The notes: generated by a model not told the origin, from the letters alone. A stretch of DNA of 64,000 bases from Kaistia terrae (GCF_026344005.1 NZ_JAPKNH010000001.1:124001-188000), one strand, 5' to 3'. Counted from the first letter of the stretch, positions 16,181 through 25,928 are shown. Translations and numbers: made by a program.

Positions 16181-19100
16181 ATGCGTACCGAGGGCCCCAA
16201 TAATTCACGCGATCCGTCCGGCATGGAGCCGGCTCCGCAGGACACGCACGATCCAATGCCGAAGGAGGGCGCGGTGCCGGGTGGCGTTTCCGCGCTTTCC
16301 GTTCGACGTCCCGTTCTGGCGATCGTCGTCAATCTGCTGATCATCATTGCCGGTCTCGCTGCCTATCGCGGCGTCGAGATCCGCGAACTGCCCAATATCG
16401 ACCAGCCGGTCGTCACGATCACCACCACCTATACCGGCGCCACGCCGGATACGATGGACAAGGAGATCACCAGCATCATCGAGAAGGCGGCCGCCGGTGT
16501 CACCGGCTGGACCGATATCCAGTCGCAATCGACCAGTGGCCGCAGCCGTGTGACGGTGCAGTTCTCGGACTCGGTCGACATCAACGTCGCCGCCAATGAT
16601 CTTCGCGACGCGGTCGGCAACGCTCAGCGCAATCTGCCTGACGACGCCGATCCGCCGACGATTGCCAAGGCGGATACCAATGGCGACGCCATTATGCGCC
16701 TCGCCGTCACCTCGCCGACGCAGAAGATCGAAGACCTGACCAAGATGGTCAATGACGTCATCGTCGATCGGCTGAAGGCCGTCGACGGCGTCGCCGACGT
16801 CCAGATCAACGGCGACCGCTCCCCCAGTATCAGCATCTATATCGATCCGATGCGGCTCGCCTCGTTCGGGTTGACCGTGGCGGATCTGAAGACGGCGCTT
16901 GCCACCGTCGCGCTCGACGTGCCGGCCGGCAATCTGAAGGACACCAACCGCAACATGTTTGTGCGGGCCGACGCCAGCGTGAAGAACGCCGACGACGTCA
17001 AGGCGATCCGCGTCCAGGGCGATACGCGCGTCGGCGACGTCGCCGATGTCGTGTTCGGCCCTGCGGTGAAATCCTCCAGCGTGCAGGTGAATGGCCGTGT
17101 CGGCGTCGGCCTCGGCATCGTCCGTCAGGCCAGCTCCAATACGCTGGAAATCTCTACCGCGGTGCGCAAGGCGATCACGGAACTGGCCACGACGTTGCCG
17201 AAGGACGTCTCTGTCCGCGTCACGTCGGACGATGCCGATTTCATCTCCGGTTCTTTCGAGGAAGTCGAGCGCAGCCTGGTGCTGGCGATCATCATCGTCA
17301 TCGGCGTGATCTACCTCTTCCTCGGCTCGCTCAAGTCGACGCTGATTCCGGCCGTCACCGTGCCTGTTTCGCTGCTCGGCACGATCGCGGCCATGTATTT
17401 GATGGGCTTTTCGCTCAACATCCTGACGCTGCTGGCGCTGGTTCTGGCGACTGGCATGGTGGTGGATGACGCCATCGTCGTGCTCGAAAACATCACCCGC
17501 CGCCGTGCCGAAGGCATGGGCGCGCGCGCCGCTGCCGTGCTTGGCGCCAAGCAGGTGTTCTTCGCCGTCATCTCCACCACCGCGACCCTCGTCGCCGTGT
17601 TCGTCCCGATCTCCTTCTTCAAGGGCACGGCCGGTCGCCTGTTCTCCGAGTTTGGCTTCGTGCTGGCTTTCGCCGTCACTCTGTCCGGCTTCGTCGCTCT
17701 GACGCTGGCGCCGATGATGGCGTCCCGCCTTCTCGGCGAGACGGATCTCGGACATGGCCAGAGCCGAAATCCGCTGAAGCGCGCCATGAACGCGATTGGC
17801 GGTTTCGGCCAGCGTCTCTATGAGCGCGTGCTCGATTTCTGCCTTAAGGCGCCCGCCGTCATCGTTCTGATCAGCGTGGTGTTCGCCGGTGGCGCGGTGC
17901 TGGCGTTCGAAATGCTGCCTGTGCAGCTGACGCCGCAGGAAGATCGCGGCGCCGTCATGATCGCCATGAACACGCCGCAGGGCTCGACGGTCGATTATAC
18001 GCAGGGCCAGATGGCGCTGGTGACGCGCGCCGTCGATCCGCTGCTGAAATCGGGCGAGGCGACCAATATCTTCTCGATCGCCGGCAACTGGGGCAGCCCC
18101 AGCAATGGCTTCATGATGATTACCCTGGCGCCCTGGGGCGAGCGCTCGCGCAGCCAGGCCGAGATCAGCGCCGAACTGAGCCAGAAGCTGCGCTCCATCC
18201 CCGGCGCGGTGATCAATCTGCGTCAAGGCAATAGCCTCGGCATTCGTGGCGGCGGTCAGGGCCTGACCTTCGCCGTGACAGGCGTCGAATATGACAGCAT
18301 CAGCAAAGCAGCCCTGCAACTGATCGACACGCTTGGCGCCAATCCGGCCTTCTCCAACGTCCAGCTCAATTTCGATCTCAACCAGCCGCAGCTTTCTGTC
18401 GATATCGATCGTGATCGCGCCGCCGATCTCGGCATCTCGGTCGCCGACATCGGCACCATTGTCTCGACGCTGCTGGCCGGCGCGGACATGGGCAATTTCT
18501 ACATCGGCGACGACCAGATCGACATCACGGCGCTGGCTCCGGATGGCATGATCGTCACGCCGAGCGACCTGATGAACGTGCAGGTCCGCACGGGCGGCGG
18601 CGCGATGGTGCCGCTCTCCTCGGTGATCTCGGTCAGCGAAGGCGCGACATCGCCGACGCTGGCGCGCCAGTCGCTGCGGCGCGCCGTACCGATCACGGCG
18701 ACGCTCAGCCCCGGCGTCGATCTCGGCTCCGCGATGGATATCCTGAACGAGGAAGCAGCCAAGCAATTGCCGGCCGGCATGAACATCGTGCTGACGGGCG
18801 AGGCGGCGACCCTCAACGAGACGTCGAGCGGTATCCTGCAGACCTTCATGTTCGCCGTGATCATCATCCTTCTGGTGATGGCGGCGCAGTTCGAGAGCTT
18901 CGTCTCGGCGGCAATCCTGTTCACCACGGTGCCCTTCGGCATCGCGGCAGGCGTCTACGCCATTCTGCTCTCCGGCGGCTCGCTCAACATCTACACCCAG
19001 ATCGGGCTTGTCATGCTGGTCGGACTGATGGCGAAGAACGGCATTCTGATCGTCGAATTCGCCAACCAGCTGCGGGACGAGGGGCAGTCGGTCCGGGATT

Positions 19101-19447
19101 CGATCCGCAACGCCTGTCTGATCCGGCTTCGGCCGGTGCTGATGACGATGATCGCGACGGTCTTGGGCGGCCTGCCGCTGATCCTGACCGGCGGTGCCGG
19201 TTCGGAAGCGCGCGCGGCGCTGGGCTGGATCATGGTCGGCGGTCTCGGCGTCTCGGCGCTGGCGACGCTATTCCTCACGCCGGTCTCGTTCCTGCTGCTG
19301 GCCGGCTTCTCCAAGCCGCGTATTGCCGAGGAACAGCGTCTGGCGCGCGAGCTCGCCGAAGTCGAGGCGAAGGAAGCTCTTCGACGCGAGGGCAAGTCGC
19401 CCGAGGTGGAACCGCTGCCGCGCCCGATCGCCATCGCCGCGGAATAG
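16181..19447 (+). CDS. RND multidrug efflux permease, AcrB/MexF/MdtB family
   Basis: This 1088-residue inner-membrane proton/drug antiporter has the usual twelve-helix layout with two large periplasmic domains. The proton-relay residues are present: paired aspartates in GMVVDDAIVVLENI and a lysine in GLMAKNGILIVEFANQL. The family segment ELPNIDQPVVTI follows the first helix. It has a longer than usual N-terminal cytoplasmic extension (about 35 residues) and a charged C-terminal tail. It forms an operon with the adaptor gene and probably with the sigma-factor gene twelve bases downstream. Confidence 0.92.
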   Translation: MRTEGPNNSRDPSGMEPAPQDTHDPMPKEGAVPGGVSALSVRRPVLAIVVNLLIIIAGLAAYRGVEIRELPNIDQPVVTITTTYTGATPDTMDKEITSIIEKAAAGVTGWTDIQSQSTSGRSRVTVQFSDSVDINVAANDLRDAVGNAQRNLPDDADPPTIAKADTNGDAIMRLAVTSPTQKIEDLTKMVNDVIVDRLKAVDGVADVQINGDRSPSISIYIDPMRLASFGLTVADLKTALATVALDVPAGNLKDTNRNMFVRADASVKNADDVKAIRVQGDTRVGDVADVVFGPAVKSSSVQVNGRVGVGLGIVRQASSNTLEISTAVRKAITELATTLPKDVSVRVTSDDADFISGSFEEVERSLVLAIIIVIGVIYLFLGSLKSTLIPAVTVPVSLLGTIAAMYLMGFSLNILTLLALVLATGMVVDDAIVVLENITRRRAEGMGARAAAVLGAKQVFFAVISTTATLVAVFVPISFFKGTAGRLFSEFGFVLAFAVTLSGFVALTLAPMMASRLLGETDLGHGQSRNPLKRAMNAIGGFGQRLYERVLDFCLKAPAVIVLISVVFAGGAVLAFEMLPVQLTPQEDRGAVMIAMNTPQGSTVDYTQGQMALVTRAVDPLLKSGEATNIFSIAGNWGSPSNGFMMITLAPWGERSRSQAEISAELSQKLRSIPGAVINLRQGNSLGIRGGGQGLTFAVTGVEYDSISKAALQLIDTLGANPAFSNVQLNFDLNQPQLSVDIDRDRAADLGISVADIGTIVSTLLAGADMGNFYIGDDQIDITALAPDGMIVTPSDLMNVQVRTGGGAMVPLSSVISVSEGATSPTLARQSLRRAVPITATLSPGVDLGSAMDILNEEAAKQLPAGMNIVLTGEAATLNETSSGILQTFMFAVIIILLVMAAQFESFVSAAILFTTVPFGIAAGVYAILLSGGSLNIYTQIGLVMLVGLMAKNGILIVEFANQLRDEGQSVRDSIRNACLIRLRPVLMTMIATVLGGLPLILTGGAGSEARAALGWIMVGGLGVSALATLFLTPVSFLLLAGFSKPRIAEEQRLARELAEVEAKEALRREGKSPEVEPLPRPIAIAAE

Positions 19448-19459
19448 GGAAAGATTGTC

Positions 19460-20194
19460 GTGGCTTTGCTACAACCCGACGAGACTCGCCTCAAGGCTGC
19501 CACGGCGGTAGCGATACGCTATCGTTTGATCCTTGGCGGCAAGTTCGGCGAAATCGCCGGCGACGAGGATCCGAAAGGTCAGACGCAGATAGTGGCTGGA
19601 TTGGATGATCCGGGTGATGACAGGGCGATCCGCGCCGACCATGCGCTCATGCAGGCGGTGGCCGACGGAGAGGAAGGCGCGTTTGCACGGCTGATCGGCG
19701 CCGAGGCGCCCAAGCTGACGCGCTTTGTTGCCTCCGTGCTTTCGGATCTGTCGGAGGCCGAGGAAGTCGTGCAGGAGGCGCTGCTCCGGCTCTGGAAGCA
19801 GGCCGAGGGCTGGGAGCCGAATGCACGCATCGGCACCTTCCTGCATCAGGTCGCCTACCGCATCGCCATCGACCGGCTGCGCCGCCGGCGTCCGCATGTC
19901 GATATCGACGGCATGGACGATATTCTCGAGGATGAGAGCCCGACCCCGGAACGGCATCTGTCGCAGATGGATGAGGGGCGCGTTGTGCAGGCGGCGCTCG
20001 ACCAGCTGTCGGAACGGCAGCGAACCGCCATCGTGCTTGCCCACTTCCAGGAACTTGGCCAGGCCGAGGGGGCGGACATCATGGGGATCGGCGAGCACGC
20101 CTATGAATCGCTCCTCGCCCGCGCCAGGCGCCGGCTTCGAAGCCTGCTTGTCAGCAAGGACGGGGACGAACGGCAGGAAGGAAGACGATCATGA
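19460..20194 (+). CDS. ECF-type RNA polymerase sigma factor
   Basis: This 244-residue protein has sigma region 2 (about residues 75-140, with EAEEVVQEALLRLWKQA) and region 4 (about 180-232, with LSERQRTAIVLAHFQEL). The first 60 residues are an unusual N-terminal extension; a later start is possible, but the GTG at 19460 has an aggga site upstream. It lies twelve bases after the efflux permease and overlaps the next gene (ATGA). The arrangement sigma factor, membrane protein, CpxP-like protein is recurrent in alphaproteobacteria and suggests an envelope or metal-stress regulon. Confidence 0.85.
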   Translation: MALLQPDETRLKAATAVAIRYRLILGGKFGEIAGDEDPKGQTQIVAGLDDPGDDRAIRADHALMQAVADGEEGAFARLIGAEAPKLTRFVASVLSDLSEAEEVVQEALLRLWKQAEGWEPNARIGTFLHQVAYRIAIDRLRRRRPHVDIDGMDDILEDESPTPERHLSQMDEGRVVQAALDQLSERQRTAIVLAHFQELGQAEGADIMGIGEHAYESLLARARRRLRSLLVSKDGDERQEGRRS

Positions 20195-20649
20195 CCAAGC
20201 CATCCGGAGAGGGACGTTTCGAGCTGGCGAATGGTCCGGCCAACCTGCATGACGCCATCGATCGATGGGGCCCGGATCTGGCGCTCTGGCCGGACATGAT
20301 GCTCGTCCGCCGGGCGCGGGAAGCGCTGCTCGCCGATCGCGATTTCCGCCAGTACCGCGACCGCTCCGTGGCGGAAGCCGCGAGGCTGACACGGGCGGCA
20401 AAACTGATCGACCAGCGGATCGCGGAAAGCGGCTCTGTCGAGCGGATTACCAAGAAGCTGCTCGTGGCGACGGGATCGAAGGTGATCCACTGGCGCCGGC
20501 GGATCGCGGCGCTCGCCGCCGTGATGGTGGTTTCGGCAGCGCTTGGCAGCGTTTTTGCCGAACTGATGCCGGCCGATGTCGAACAGCCGAGGATTGACGT
20601 GGTGCAACTGGATACGTTGGTCTTCGGACCGTCAGAGGCAGATTTTTGA
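20191..20649 (+). CDS. Single-span membrane protein, possible anti-sigma factor
   Basis: This 152-residue protein has a helical cytoplasmic part (residues 1-107), one membrane span (about 108-127, RRIAALAAVMVVSAALGSVF) and a short periplasmic tail. This is the topology expected of an anti-sigma factor, and its ATG overlaps the sigma-factor stop codon. No zinc-binding anti-sigma motif (HxxxCxxC) is present. Assignment as the sigma-factor antagonist rests on position and topology only. Confidence 0.6.
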   Translation: MTKPSGEGRFELANGPANLHDAIDRWGPDLALWPDMMLVRRAREALLADRDFRQYRDRSVAEAARLTRAAKLIDQRIAESGSVERITKKLLVATGSKVIHWRRRIAALAAVMVVSAALGSVFAELMPADVEQPRIDVVQLDTLVFGPSEADF

Positions 20650-21104
20650 TGGCTTTCAAGATCGAACCCAAGACCCGGCGCGCACTTCTCTGGGGCTTGC
20701 TGGTTGTCTCGCTGGCCGTCAACGCCTTCTTCGTCGGCGCGACCGTGACGGATCTGGTCCGCTTCCGGCATGGCTCGGAGGACAAGAGCCCGCGCGTCAT
20801 CCGCACCGAATTGCGCTGGTTGAAGGATCGGCTGTCGCCGGATTCGATCGAAAGCATCGAGAGACAGCTGGACAGTTTGAAGCCGGACATCCTGGTCCGG
20901 CTCGACCGGTTGAAGGCGCTGCGGCGGGAGCTGAACAATCTCGTTGCCGCGCCGACGCCCGACAAGGCTGCCATCGACGCCAATTTGCGCAATATCCGCA
21001 TCGAAGTCGGCGCGATGCAGGAGCAGGTGCAGTCGCGCACCTTCGAAGCACTGCTGAACCTGCCGCCCGAGCAGCGCGCGGTACTGGCCGGGGCGCCGGA
21101 CTGA
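20649..21104 (+). CDS. Periplasmic heavy-metal sensor, CpxP/ZraP-like
   Basis: This 151-residue protein has an N-terminal membrane anchor (about residues 12-32) and an all-helical periplasmic region, including ELRWLKDRLSPDSIESIERQLD and a C-terminal SRTFEALLNLPPEQRAVL segment typical of the metal-sensing/CpxP family (Metal_resist). Its ATG overlaps the preceding TGA (TGATG). Together with the sigma factor and membrane protein it probably forms a three-part sensing relay at the envelope. Confidence 0.75.
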   Translation: MAFKIEPKTRRALLWGLLVVSLAVNAFFVGATVTDLVRFRHGSEDKSPRVIRTELRWLKDRLSPDSIESIERQLDSLKPDILVRLDRLKALRRELNNLVAAPTPDKAAIDANLRNIRIEVGAMQEQVQSRTFEALLNLPPEQRAVLAGAPD

Positions 21105-21373
21105 GGCAAGCTCCGCCGGCGCAAGCGGCGGGCGCGCCATATCTACCGCTGTCGATTTGGAAAACCAAAGGACCGGTGTAGGCTGCTGCGCGGGCGGCTG
21201 GCATCTGCCGTCGTGCGCGCGGTTCGCTCTGCTGCGCGGTGAGGGTGAACGAAAATAGGGACAAGCAGAACGGAAGCTGGTTCCGAAGAAGTCTCTTTGT
21301 AAATGCAACGGCTTAGAGCGCTTTAGCGTTTCCGCGAAGCGGTCAGGCTTTCCGCACGAGAGAGGAAATGTCG

Positions 21374-22783
21374 ATGAAGCGTTGTCTCGCCGTTCTGCTC
21401 CTATCCGGCCTTCTGGGGACGAGCGCTGTCGCCCAGGCCCCCCCGGCGGATGGCTTTGAAAAGCGTCTGCTCGAAGGTCGCGCCACTGAGGCCGTGATCT
21501 GGGGCATGCCGGCGGTCAACGCTGACCTGATGCTTCAGGAGATGCTCGACAAGACATCCGCGAAGCAGAACGACGTCGTCTTCTGGTCCCGTCCGGCCGA
21601 CTGGAAGAACCAGACGCTGACGCCCAATCCGGATTCTATCTACTTCATGTCGTTCTGGAATGTGAAGGATGGCCCGATCGTCATCGAGGTTCCGCCAGCC
21701 ACCGGCGGCTCCTTCGCCGGCAATATCGTCAATGCCTGGCAGATGCCGCTTGAGGATGTCGGCCCCGAGGGCGCGGATGCTGGCAAGGGCGGCAAGTATC
21801 TGATCCTGCCGCCGGGCTACTCGGAAAAGGTGCCGGAGGGCTATATCGCCCTGCCGTCGGATACGTTCACCGGCTTCGCGCTGCTGCGCTCCAATCTCGC
21901 CAGTCATGGCGAGGCGGATATCGCCAAGTCGGTCGCCTATGGCAAGCAGGTCAAGGTCTATCCGCTGGCCAAGGCGGACAATCCGTCCCCGACGCATTTC
22001 GCCGACGCCTCGGGCACTCTGTTCGATTCTACGATCCGCTATGACGCGAGCTTCTTCAGGAATCTCGACCGTGTCGTCCAGACGGAGCCCTGGCTGCAGC
22101 GCGACCGCGCGATGATCGACCCATTGCGCACGCTCGGCATCGAGAAGGGCAAGGCGTATCAGCCGGACGCCAAGGCCGAGGCGGCGCTGGACGTGGGCGC
22201 TCGCGACGCGCAGGCCTGGCTGTCGGCGCAGTATGATGCCGGCTTTCCGGTAATCAATGAAGGAATCCGCTGGTTTCCCGCAGCGCGCGCCGATTTCGCC
22301 AAGGCGGTGCAGAACGGCTATGCGGATCCGGATACCTACCCGGTCGATGCGCGGGGCGTGACCTACACGCTCGGCTTCACCGGCATCAAGCGGCTCGGCA
22401 CCGCGCAGTTCTACCTGATGACCAACAAGGACAAGGACGGCAACGCCTTTGACGGCGCCGCTTCCTATCGGCTGACGGTGCCGGCCGATGCGCCGGTCAA
22501 GCAATACTGGTCCGTGACCGTCTATGACCGCGAGACCCACGCGCTGGTGCGCAATCTCGACCGCGCCAGTGTCGCGTCGATCACCAACGGGGTGACGCAT
22601 AACGCCGATGGCTCGGTCGAGGTCTATTTCGGCCCCAAGGCCCCGGCAGGTAGGGAGGCGAATTGGGTGCCCACGGATCCGAACCGCCAGTTCGAGCTGC
22701 TTTTCCGCCTTTATGGTCCGGAGAAGCCGCTGTTCGACAAGACGTGGAAGCTTCCCGACGTCGAGAAGCTCGCCGCGCCGTGA
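21374..22783 (+). CDS. Secreted DUF1254/DUF1214 protein
   Basis: This protein of about 469 residues has a signal peptide ending in AVAQA, an N-terminal DUF1254 domain (about residues 60-190, with WKNQTLTPNPDSIYFMSFWNVKDGP) and a C-terminal DUF1214 domain (about 345-450, with YRLTVPADAPVKQYWSVTVYDRETHALV). The family is widespread in bacterial periplasms and has no settled function. The ATG at 21374 is preferred because agagga lies eight bases upstream, while an in-frame ATG at 21368 is too close to it. It stands alone and is followed by a good terminator. Confidence 0.85.
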   Translation: MKRCLAVLLLSGLLGTSAVAQAPPADGFEKRLLEGRATEAVIWGMPAVNADLMLQEMLDKTSAKQNDVVFWSRPADWKNQTLTPNPDSIYFMSFWNVKDGPIVIEVPPATGGSFAGNIVNAWQMPLEDVGPEGADAGKGGKYLILPPGYSEKVPEGYIALPSDTFTGFALLRSNLASHGEADIAKSVAYGKQVKVYPLAKADNPSPTHFADASGTLFDSTIRYDASFFRNLDRVVQTEPWLQRDRAMIDPLRTLGIEKGKAYQPDAKAEAALDVGARDAQAWLSAQYDAGFPVINEGIRWFPAARADFAKAVQNGYADPDTYPVDARGVTYTLGFTGIKRLGTAQFYLMTNKDKDGNAFDGAASYRLTVPADAPVKQYWSVTVYDRETHALVRNLDRASVASITNGVTHNADGSVEVYFGPKAPAGREANWVPTDPNRQFELLFRLYGPEKPLFDKTWKLPDVEKLAAP

Positions 22784-22798
22784 AGCGCCCTGGAATGC

Positions 22799-22838
22799 GA
22801 AAGGGGCCGCGACGTGTCGCGGCGCCTTCTTGTTTTTG
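22799..22838 (+). terminator. Rho-independent terminator of the DUF1254 gene
   Basis: A perfect eight-base core stem, gccgcgac with gtcgcggc, extended by ggg/gcc-type pairs, is followed by cttcttgttttt. Confidence 0.7.
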
Positions 22839-22860
22839 AGAAGCGCTGACGGCGCTCCGA

Positions 22861-24000
22861 TCAGCGCGCCGCGGTGAAGCGGTCGGCGTCGGCCTGGGTC
22901 AACGGCGCGGGGCGATCCGTGGTGGTCGAAAGCGTGATCACCTTTTCCTGCGCCGCCGCGTCGAGGATCGAGACCATCGCGTCGAGCGCATGCAGGGCGA
23001 CGCGGCCCGAGCAGCGCGGCTCGCGGTTGTGATCGGCAGCGTCGAGCAGATCCGCCACGCCGAGCATGCGGTAGTTGGCATGCTTGCCGTCTTCCCAATT
23101 GGCCTTGCCGAACGGCGCTCCCGAGGTGTCGACCTCGATATAGTCGCCCTTCTCCTTGGAGTAGCGGACGGTGCCGCCGAAGAAGTTCGGGTCGGGCACC
23201 AGCATCGTGCCTTCCGAGCCATAAAGCTCGATCGGATTGACGTGGCCGTTCTTCCATACATCCCAGCTCGCGGTCAGCGTGACCTGCGCGCCGGAGACGA
23301 AGTGGAGGATGGCGTTGATCGTCGTCGGGGTTCCGACCGGCACGGTCTTGCCCTTGAGCGGACCTTCGGCGGTGACCAGTCGGTCTTCGAAGCCCTTGGT
23401 CGCCACGGCGGTCACGGTGCGGATCGGCCCGAGCAGGTTGATCAGCGCCGCGATGTAATAGGGGCCGAGATCGAGGATCGGGCCGCCGCCGGGCTGGAAG
23501 AAGAAGCCCGGATTGGGGTGCCACATTTCCATGCCGCGGCTCATCACATGCATGGTGCCGGCGATGACGCGGCCGATCTTGCCTTCATCGAGCAGCAAGC
23601 GCGCCGTCTGGCCCGCTCCGCCGAGGAAAGTGTCTGGCGCGCTGCCAAGCTTCAGGCCGCGCGCGTCGGCCTGCGCCACCAGCTTCTTGCCGTCCTCGAC
23701 GGAAAGCGCGAACGGCTTTTCCGAATAGGCGTGCTTGCCGGCCGAGAGGATCGAATTCGAGACTTCGTAATGCGCCGACGGGATGGTCAGGTTGATGACC
23801 GTGTCGATCTCGGAATCCTTGAGCAACGCGTCGATGGTCAGTGCGCTGACGCCGAACTGGTCGGCGCGCGCCTTGGCGGCGTCGGCCACGATGTCGGCGA
23901 CCGCGACAATCTTGGTGCCGGGAAACAGCGGCGCCAGCTTCAGATAGGCAGCCGAGATATTGCCGGCGCCGATCAGGCCGATCTTGTGAACCTTGGTCAT
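22861..24000 (-). CDS. Gfo/Idh/MocA family oxidoreductase
   Basis: This 379-residue NAD(P)-dependent dehydrogenase has an N-terminal Rossmann domain with IGLIGAGNIS and the catalytic-region EKPFALSVEDGKKL, then the alpha/beta substrate domain with GGGPILDLGPYYI, where a family histidine is often found but a tyrosine stands here. Such enzymes oxidise or reduce sugars, inositols and amino sugars. It is the last gene of the minus-strand sugar operon, 14 bases after the isomerase, and so probably works on the imported sugar. The exact substrate is unknown. Confidence 0.85.
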   Translation of the reverse strand: MTKVHKIGLIGAGNISAAYLKLAPLFPGTKIVAVADIVADAAKARADQFGVSALTIDALLKDSEIDTVINLTIPSAHYEVSNSILSAGKHAYSEKPFALSVEDGKKLVAQADARGLKLGSAPDTFLGGAGQTARLLLDEGKIGRVIAGTMHVMSRGMEMWHPNPGFFFQPGGGPILDLGPYYIAALINLLGPIRTVTAVATKGFEDRLVTAEGPLKGKTVPVGTPTTINAILHFVSGAQVTLTASWDVWKNGHVNPIELYGSEGTMLVPDPNFFGGTVRYSKEKGDYIEVDTSGAPFGKANWEDGKHANYRMLGVADLLDAADHNREPRCSGRVALHALDAMVSILDAAAQEKVITLSTTTDRPAPLTQADADRFTAAR

Positions 24001-24014
24001 GTCGGGGAAGCCTT

Positions 24015-24770
24015 TCAGGAAACAAGGGCCTTGATGGCCGCGTAGGAACGCTCGGCGAACAGCTTCCAGTCCGAGGGATTATCGTGCTCGGCGACGAGAA
24101 TGTTGGCCTTCTTGGCGTTCTGGATATGCGGCCACAGCGCCTTCCAGTCGACGACGCCGTCGCCGACATTGGTCCAGCCGTCATCGACGGTCGTGCCGGC
24201 GGGGGCGAGGTCCTTGATGTGGAAGGCGATGGTGTCGTTGGCGAGCTTGTCGATCTCGGCGGCAACATCCTGGCCGGCGCGGGCGACCCAGCCGAGATCG
24301 AGCTCGGAGGTGACGCCATTGCCAATCAGATGGTCGATCGGGCGCGAGCCGTCGGCCAGCGTCGCATATTCGAAGTCGTGGTTGTGGTAGCCGAGGCCAA
24401 GACCGGCGGTCTTCGCCTTTTCGGCTGCGACAGCGAAGCTCTCATGCAGCTTCTTCCAGCCATCCACGTCGGTCGGGCGCTGCTCGGCGACGAGATAGGG
24501 GATGACGATCGTTTCAGCGCCAATGGTCTTGGCGATGTCGATAAAGCGGCTGGTCTCGCCGACGACGCCATCAAGGGGGGCGTGGAAGGTGGGGGTCACG
24601 AGGCCGACGGCGTCGACCTTGGCCCGGTAGCCGGCGGCGTCATCGCCATAGAGCGGATAATAGGGTTCGACGGCGTCATAGCCGATCTTGGCCAGACCCT
24701 CGAGAATGGTCTCGAGCGGGGGGAAATTGCGGGCGGAATAGAGCTGAAACGAGATCTTGTGCTTCGACAT
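24015..24770 (-). CDS. Sugar phosphate isomerase/epimerase (xylose isomerase-like TIM barrel)
   Basis: This 251-residue protein has the AP-endonuclease-2/xylose-isomerase barrel fold, with FQLYSARNFPPLETIL at the start and metal-site segments GLGYHNHDFEYA, TSELDLGWVARAG, FHIKDLAP and ILVAEHDNP, whose Glu, Asp and His residues bind the divalent metal. It would interconvert keto and aldo sugars or epimerise a hydroxyl. It is encoded between the ATPase and oxidoreductase genes of one operon, matching the pairing of isomerase and Gfo/Idh enzymes in sugar-oxidation pathways. Confidence 0.82.
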   Translation of the reverse strand: MSKHKISFQLYSARNFPPLETILEGLAKIGYDAVEPYYPLYGDDAAGYRAKVDAVGLVTPTFHAPLDGVVGETSRFIDIAKTIGAETIVIPYLVAEQRPTDVDGWKKLHESFAVAAEKAKTAGLGLGYHNHDFEYATLADGSRPIDHLIGNGVTSELDLGWVARAGQDVAAEIDKLANDTIAFHIKDLAPAGTTVDDGWTNVGDGVVDWKALWPHIQNAKKANILVAEHDNPSDWKLFAERSYAAIKALVS

Positions 24771-24836
24771 GGGGATGTCTTTCTGGAAACCGTTCGTAGG
24801 AAAAGTGCCTTGAACCGCAGGCGGTAGAAACGAGAA

Positions 24837-25925
24837 TCAGAGGCGCGCGCCCGTTGACAGATCGAAGATCGACGCCTGAGCGGGCAGGAAAAAGGCATCG
24901 ACGGAGGACGGTGTCTCGACATGCGCATCGCCATCGATGCGCACCGAGAAGGTCTTTCCGGCGAGTTCGCCCCAGACCAGACTGTCGGCGCCCATCGGCT
25001 CCAGCAGGGTCAGCTTGACCGGCAATACGCTGGCGCCGGGCTCGCGATGTTCGAGGTCGACCTGCTCCGGCCGGACGCCGAGCGTCGCCGGGCGACCATG
25101 CTCGGGCGGCGTCTCGAATTCGTAGCCGGTCATGTCGACGAGATGACCGTCCGGCAGCTTGAAGGCGGCCTTGCCATCCGAGACCGACAGGTTGCCTTCG
25201 ATGAAGTTCATCGAGGGCGAGCCGACGAAGCCGGCGACAAACCGGCTGATCGGCCGGCGATAGATCTCCTTCGGCGAAGCGAGCTGCTGGATCACACCAC
25301 CATTCATCACGGCGACGCGGTCGGCCAGCGTCAGCGCCTCGATCTGGTCGTGGGTGACATAGATCATGGTCGAGCCAAGCTCTTGGTGCAGGCGCTTCAG
25401 TTCGACGCGCAACTCCGTGCGCAGCTTGGCGTCGAGGTTGGAGAGCGGCTCGTCGAACAGGAAGACGTCGACGTCGCGCACCAAGGCGCGGCCGATGGCG
25501 ACACGCTGGCGCTGGCCGCCCGAAAGCTCGGCTGGCCGGCGTTTCAAGAGCGGCTCGATCTGCAGGATCTTGGCGGCGCGCGCTACTCGCTTGTCGATCT
25601 CGTCCTTCGGCACCTTGGCCATCTTCAGGCCGAAGGAGAGGTTTCCCTCCACCGTCATGCGTGGATAGAGCGCGTAGGACTGGAACACCATGCCGATGCC
25701 GCGGTCCTTCGGCTCTTCCCAGGTGACGTTCTTGCCGCCGATCCAGATCTGGCCGGCGGAAACGTCGAGCAGGCCGGCGACGGCGTTGAGCAACGTCGAC
25801 TTGCCGCAGCCGGAGGGCCCGAGCAGGACGATGAACTCACCCTGCTCGATCTCCAGGTCGAGTGTCTTCAGAACCTTGAGGTTGCCGAATTCGATTTCGA
25901 GGTCACGAATGGAAACAGTGGCCAT
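24837..25925 (-). CDS. Sugar ABC transporter ATPase, UgpC/MalK type
   Basis: This 362-residue ATPase has Walker [23 protein letters not shown], signature LSGGQRQR and Walker [13 protein letters not shown], followed by the C-terminal TOBE domains of CUT1 importers. It lies three bases after the permease gene and is clearly the energy subunit of this transporter. It closely resembles the orphan ATPase at 13430 in motifs and length, so the two may be partly interchangeable. Confidence 0.88.
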   Translation of the reverse strand: MATVSIRDLEIEFGNLKVLKTLDLEIEQGEFIVLLGPSGCGKSTLLNAVAGLLDVSAGQIWIGGKNVTWEEPKDRGIGMVFQSYALYPRMTVEGNLSFGLKMAKVPKDEIDKRVARAAKILQIEPLLKRRPAELSGGQRQRVAIGRALVRDVDVFLFDEPLSNLDAKLRTELRVELKRLHQELGSTMIYVTHDQIEALTLADRVAVMNGGVIQQLASPKEIYRRPISRFVAGFVGSPSMNFIEGNLSVSDGKAAFKLPDGHLVDMTGYEFETPPEHGRPATLGVRPEQVDLEHREPGASVLPVKLTLLEPMGADSLVWGELAGKTFSVRIDGDAHVETPSSVDAFFLPAQASIFDLSTGARL

Positions 25926-25928
25926 GGA

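Noticed and set aside
16205-18766. 853-codon open frame on the minus strand
   Set aside because: It is antisense to the RND permease and reads as His/Arg/Asp-rich low-complexity sequence with no membrane or enzyme motifs.
21401-23524. 707-codon open frame on the minus strand over the DUF1254 gene
   Set aside because: DUF1254/DUF1214 motifs and a signal peptide support the plus strand. The minus frame also crosses a terminator and the oxidoreductase gene in a different frame.
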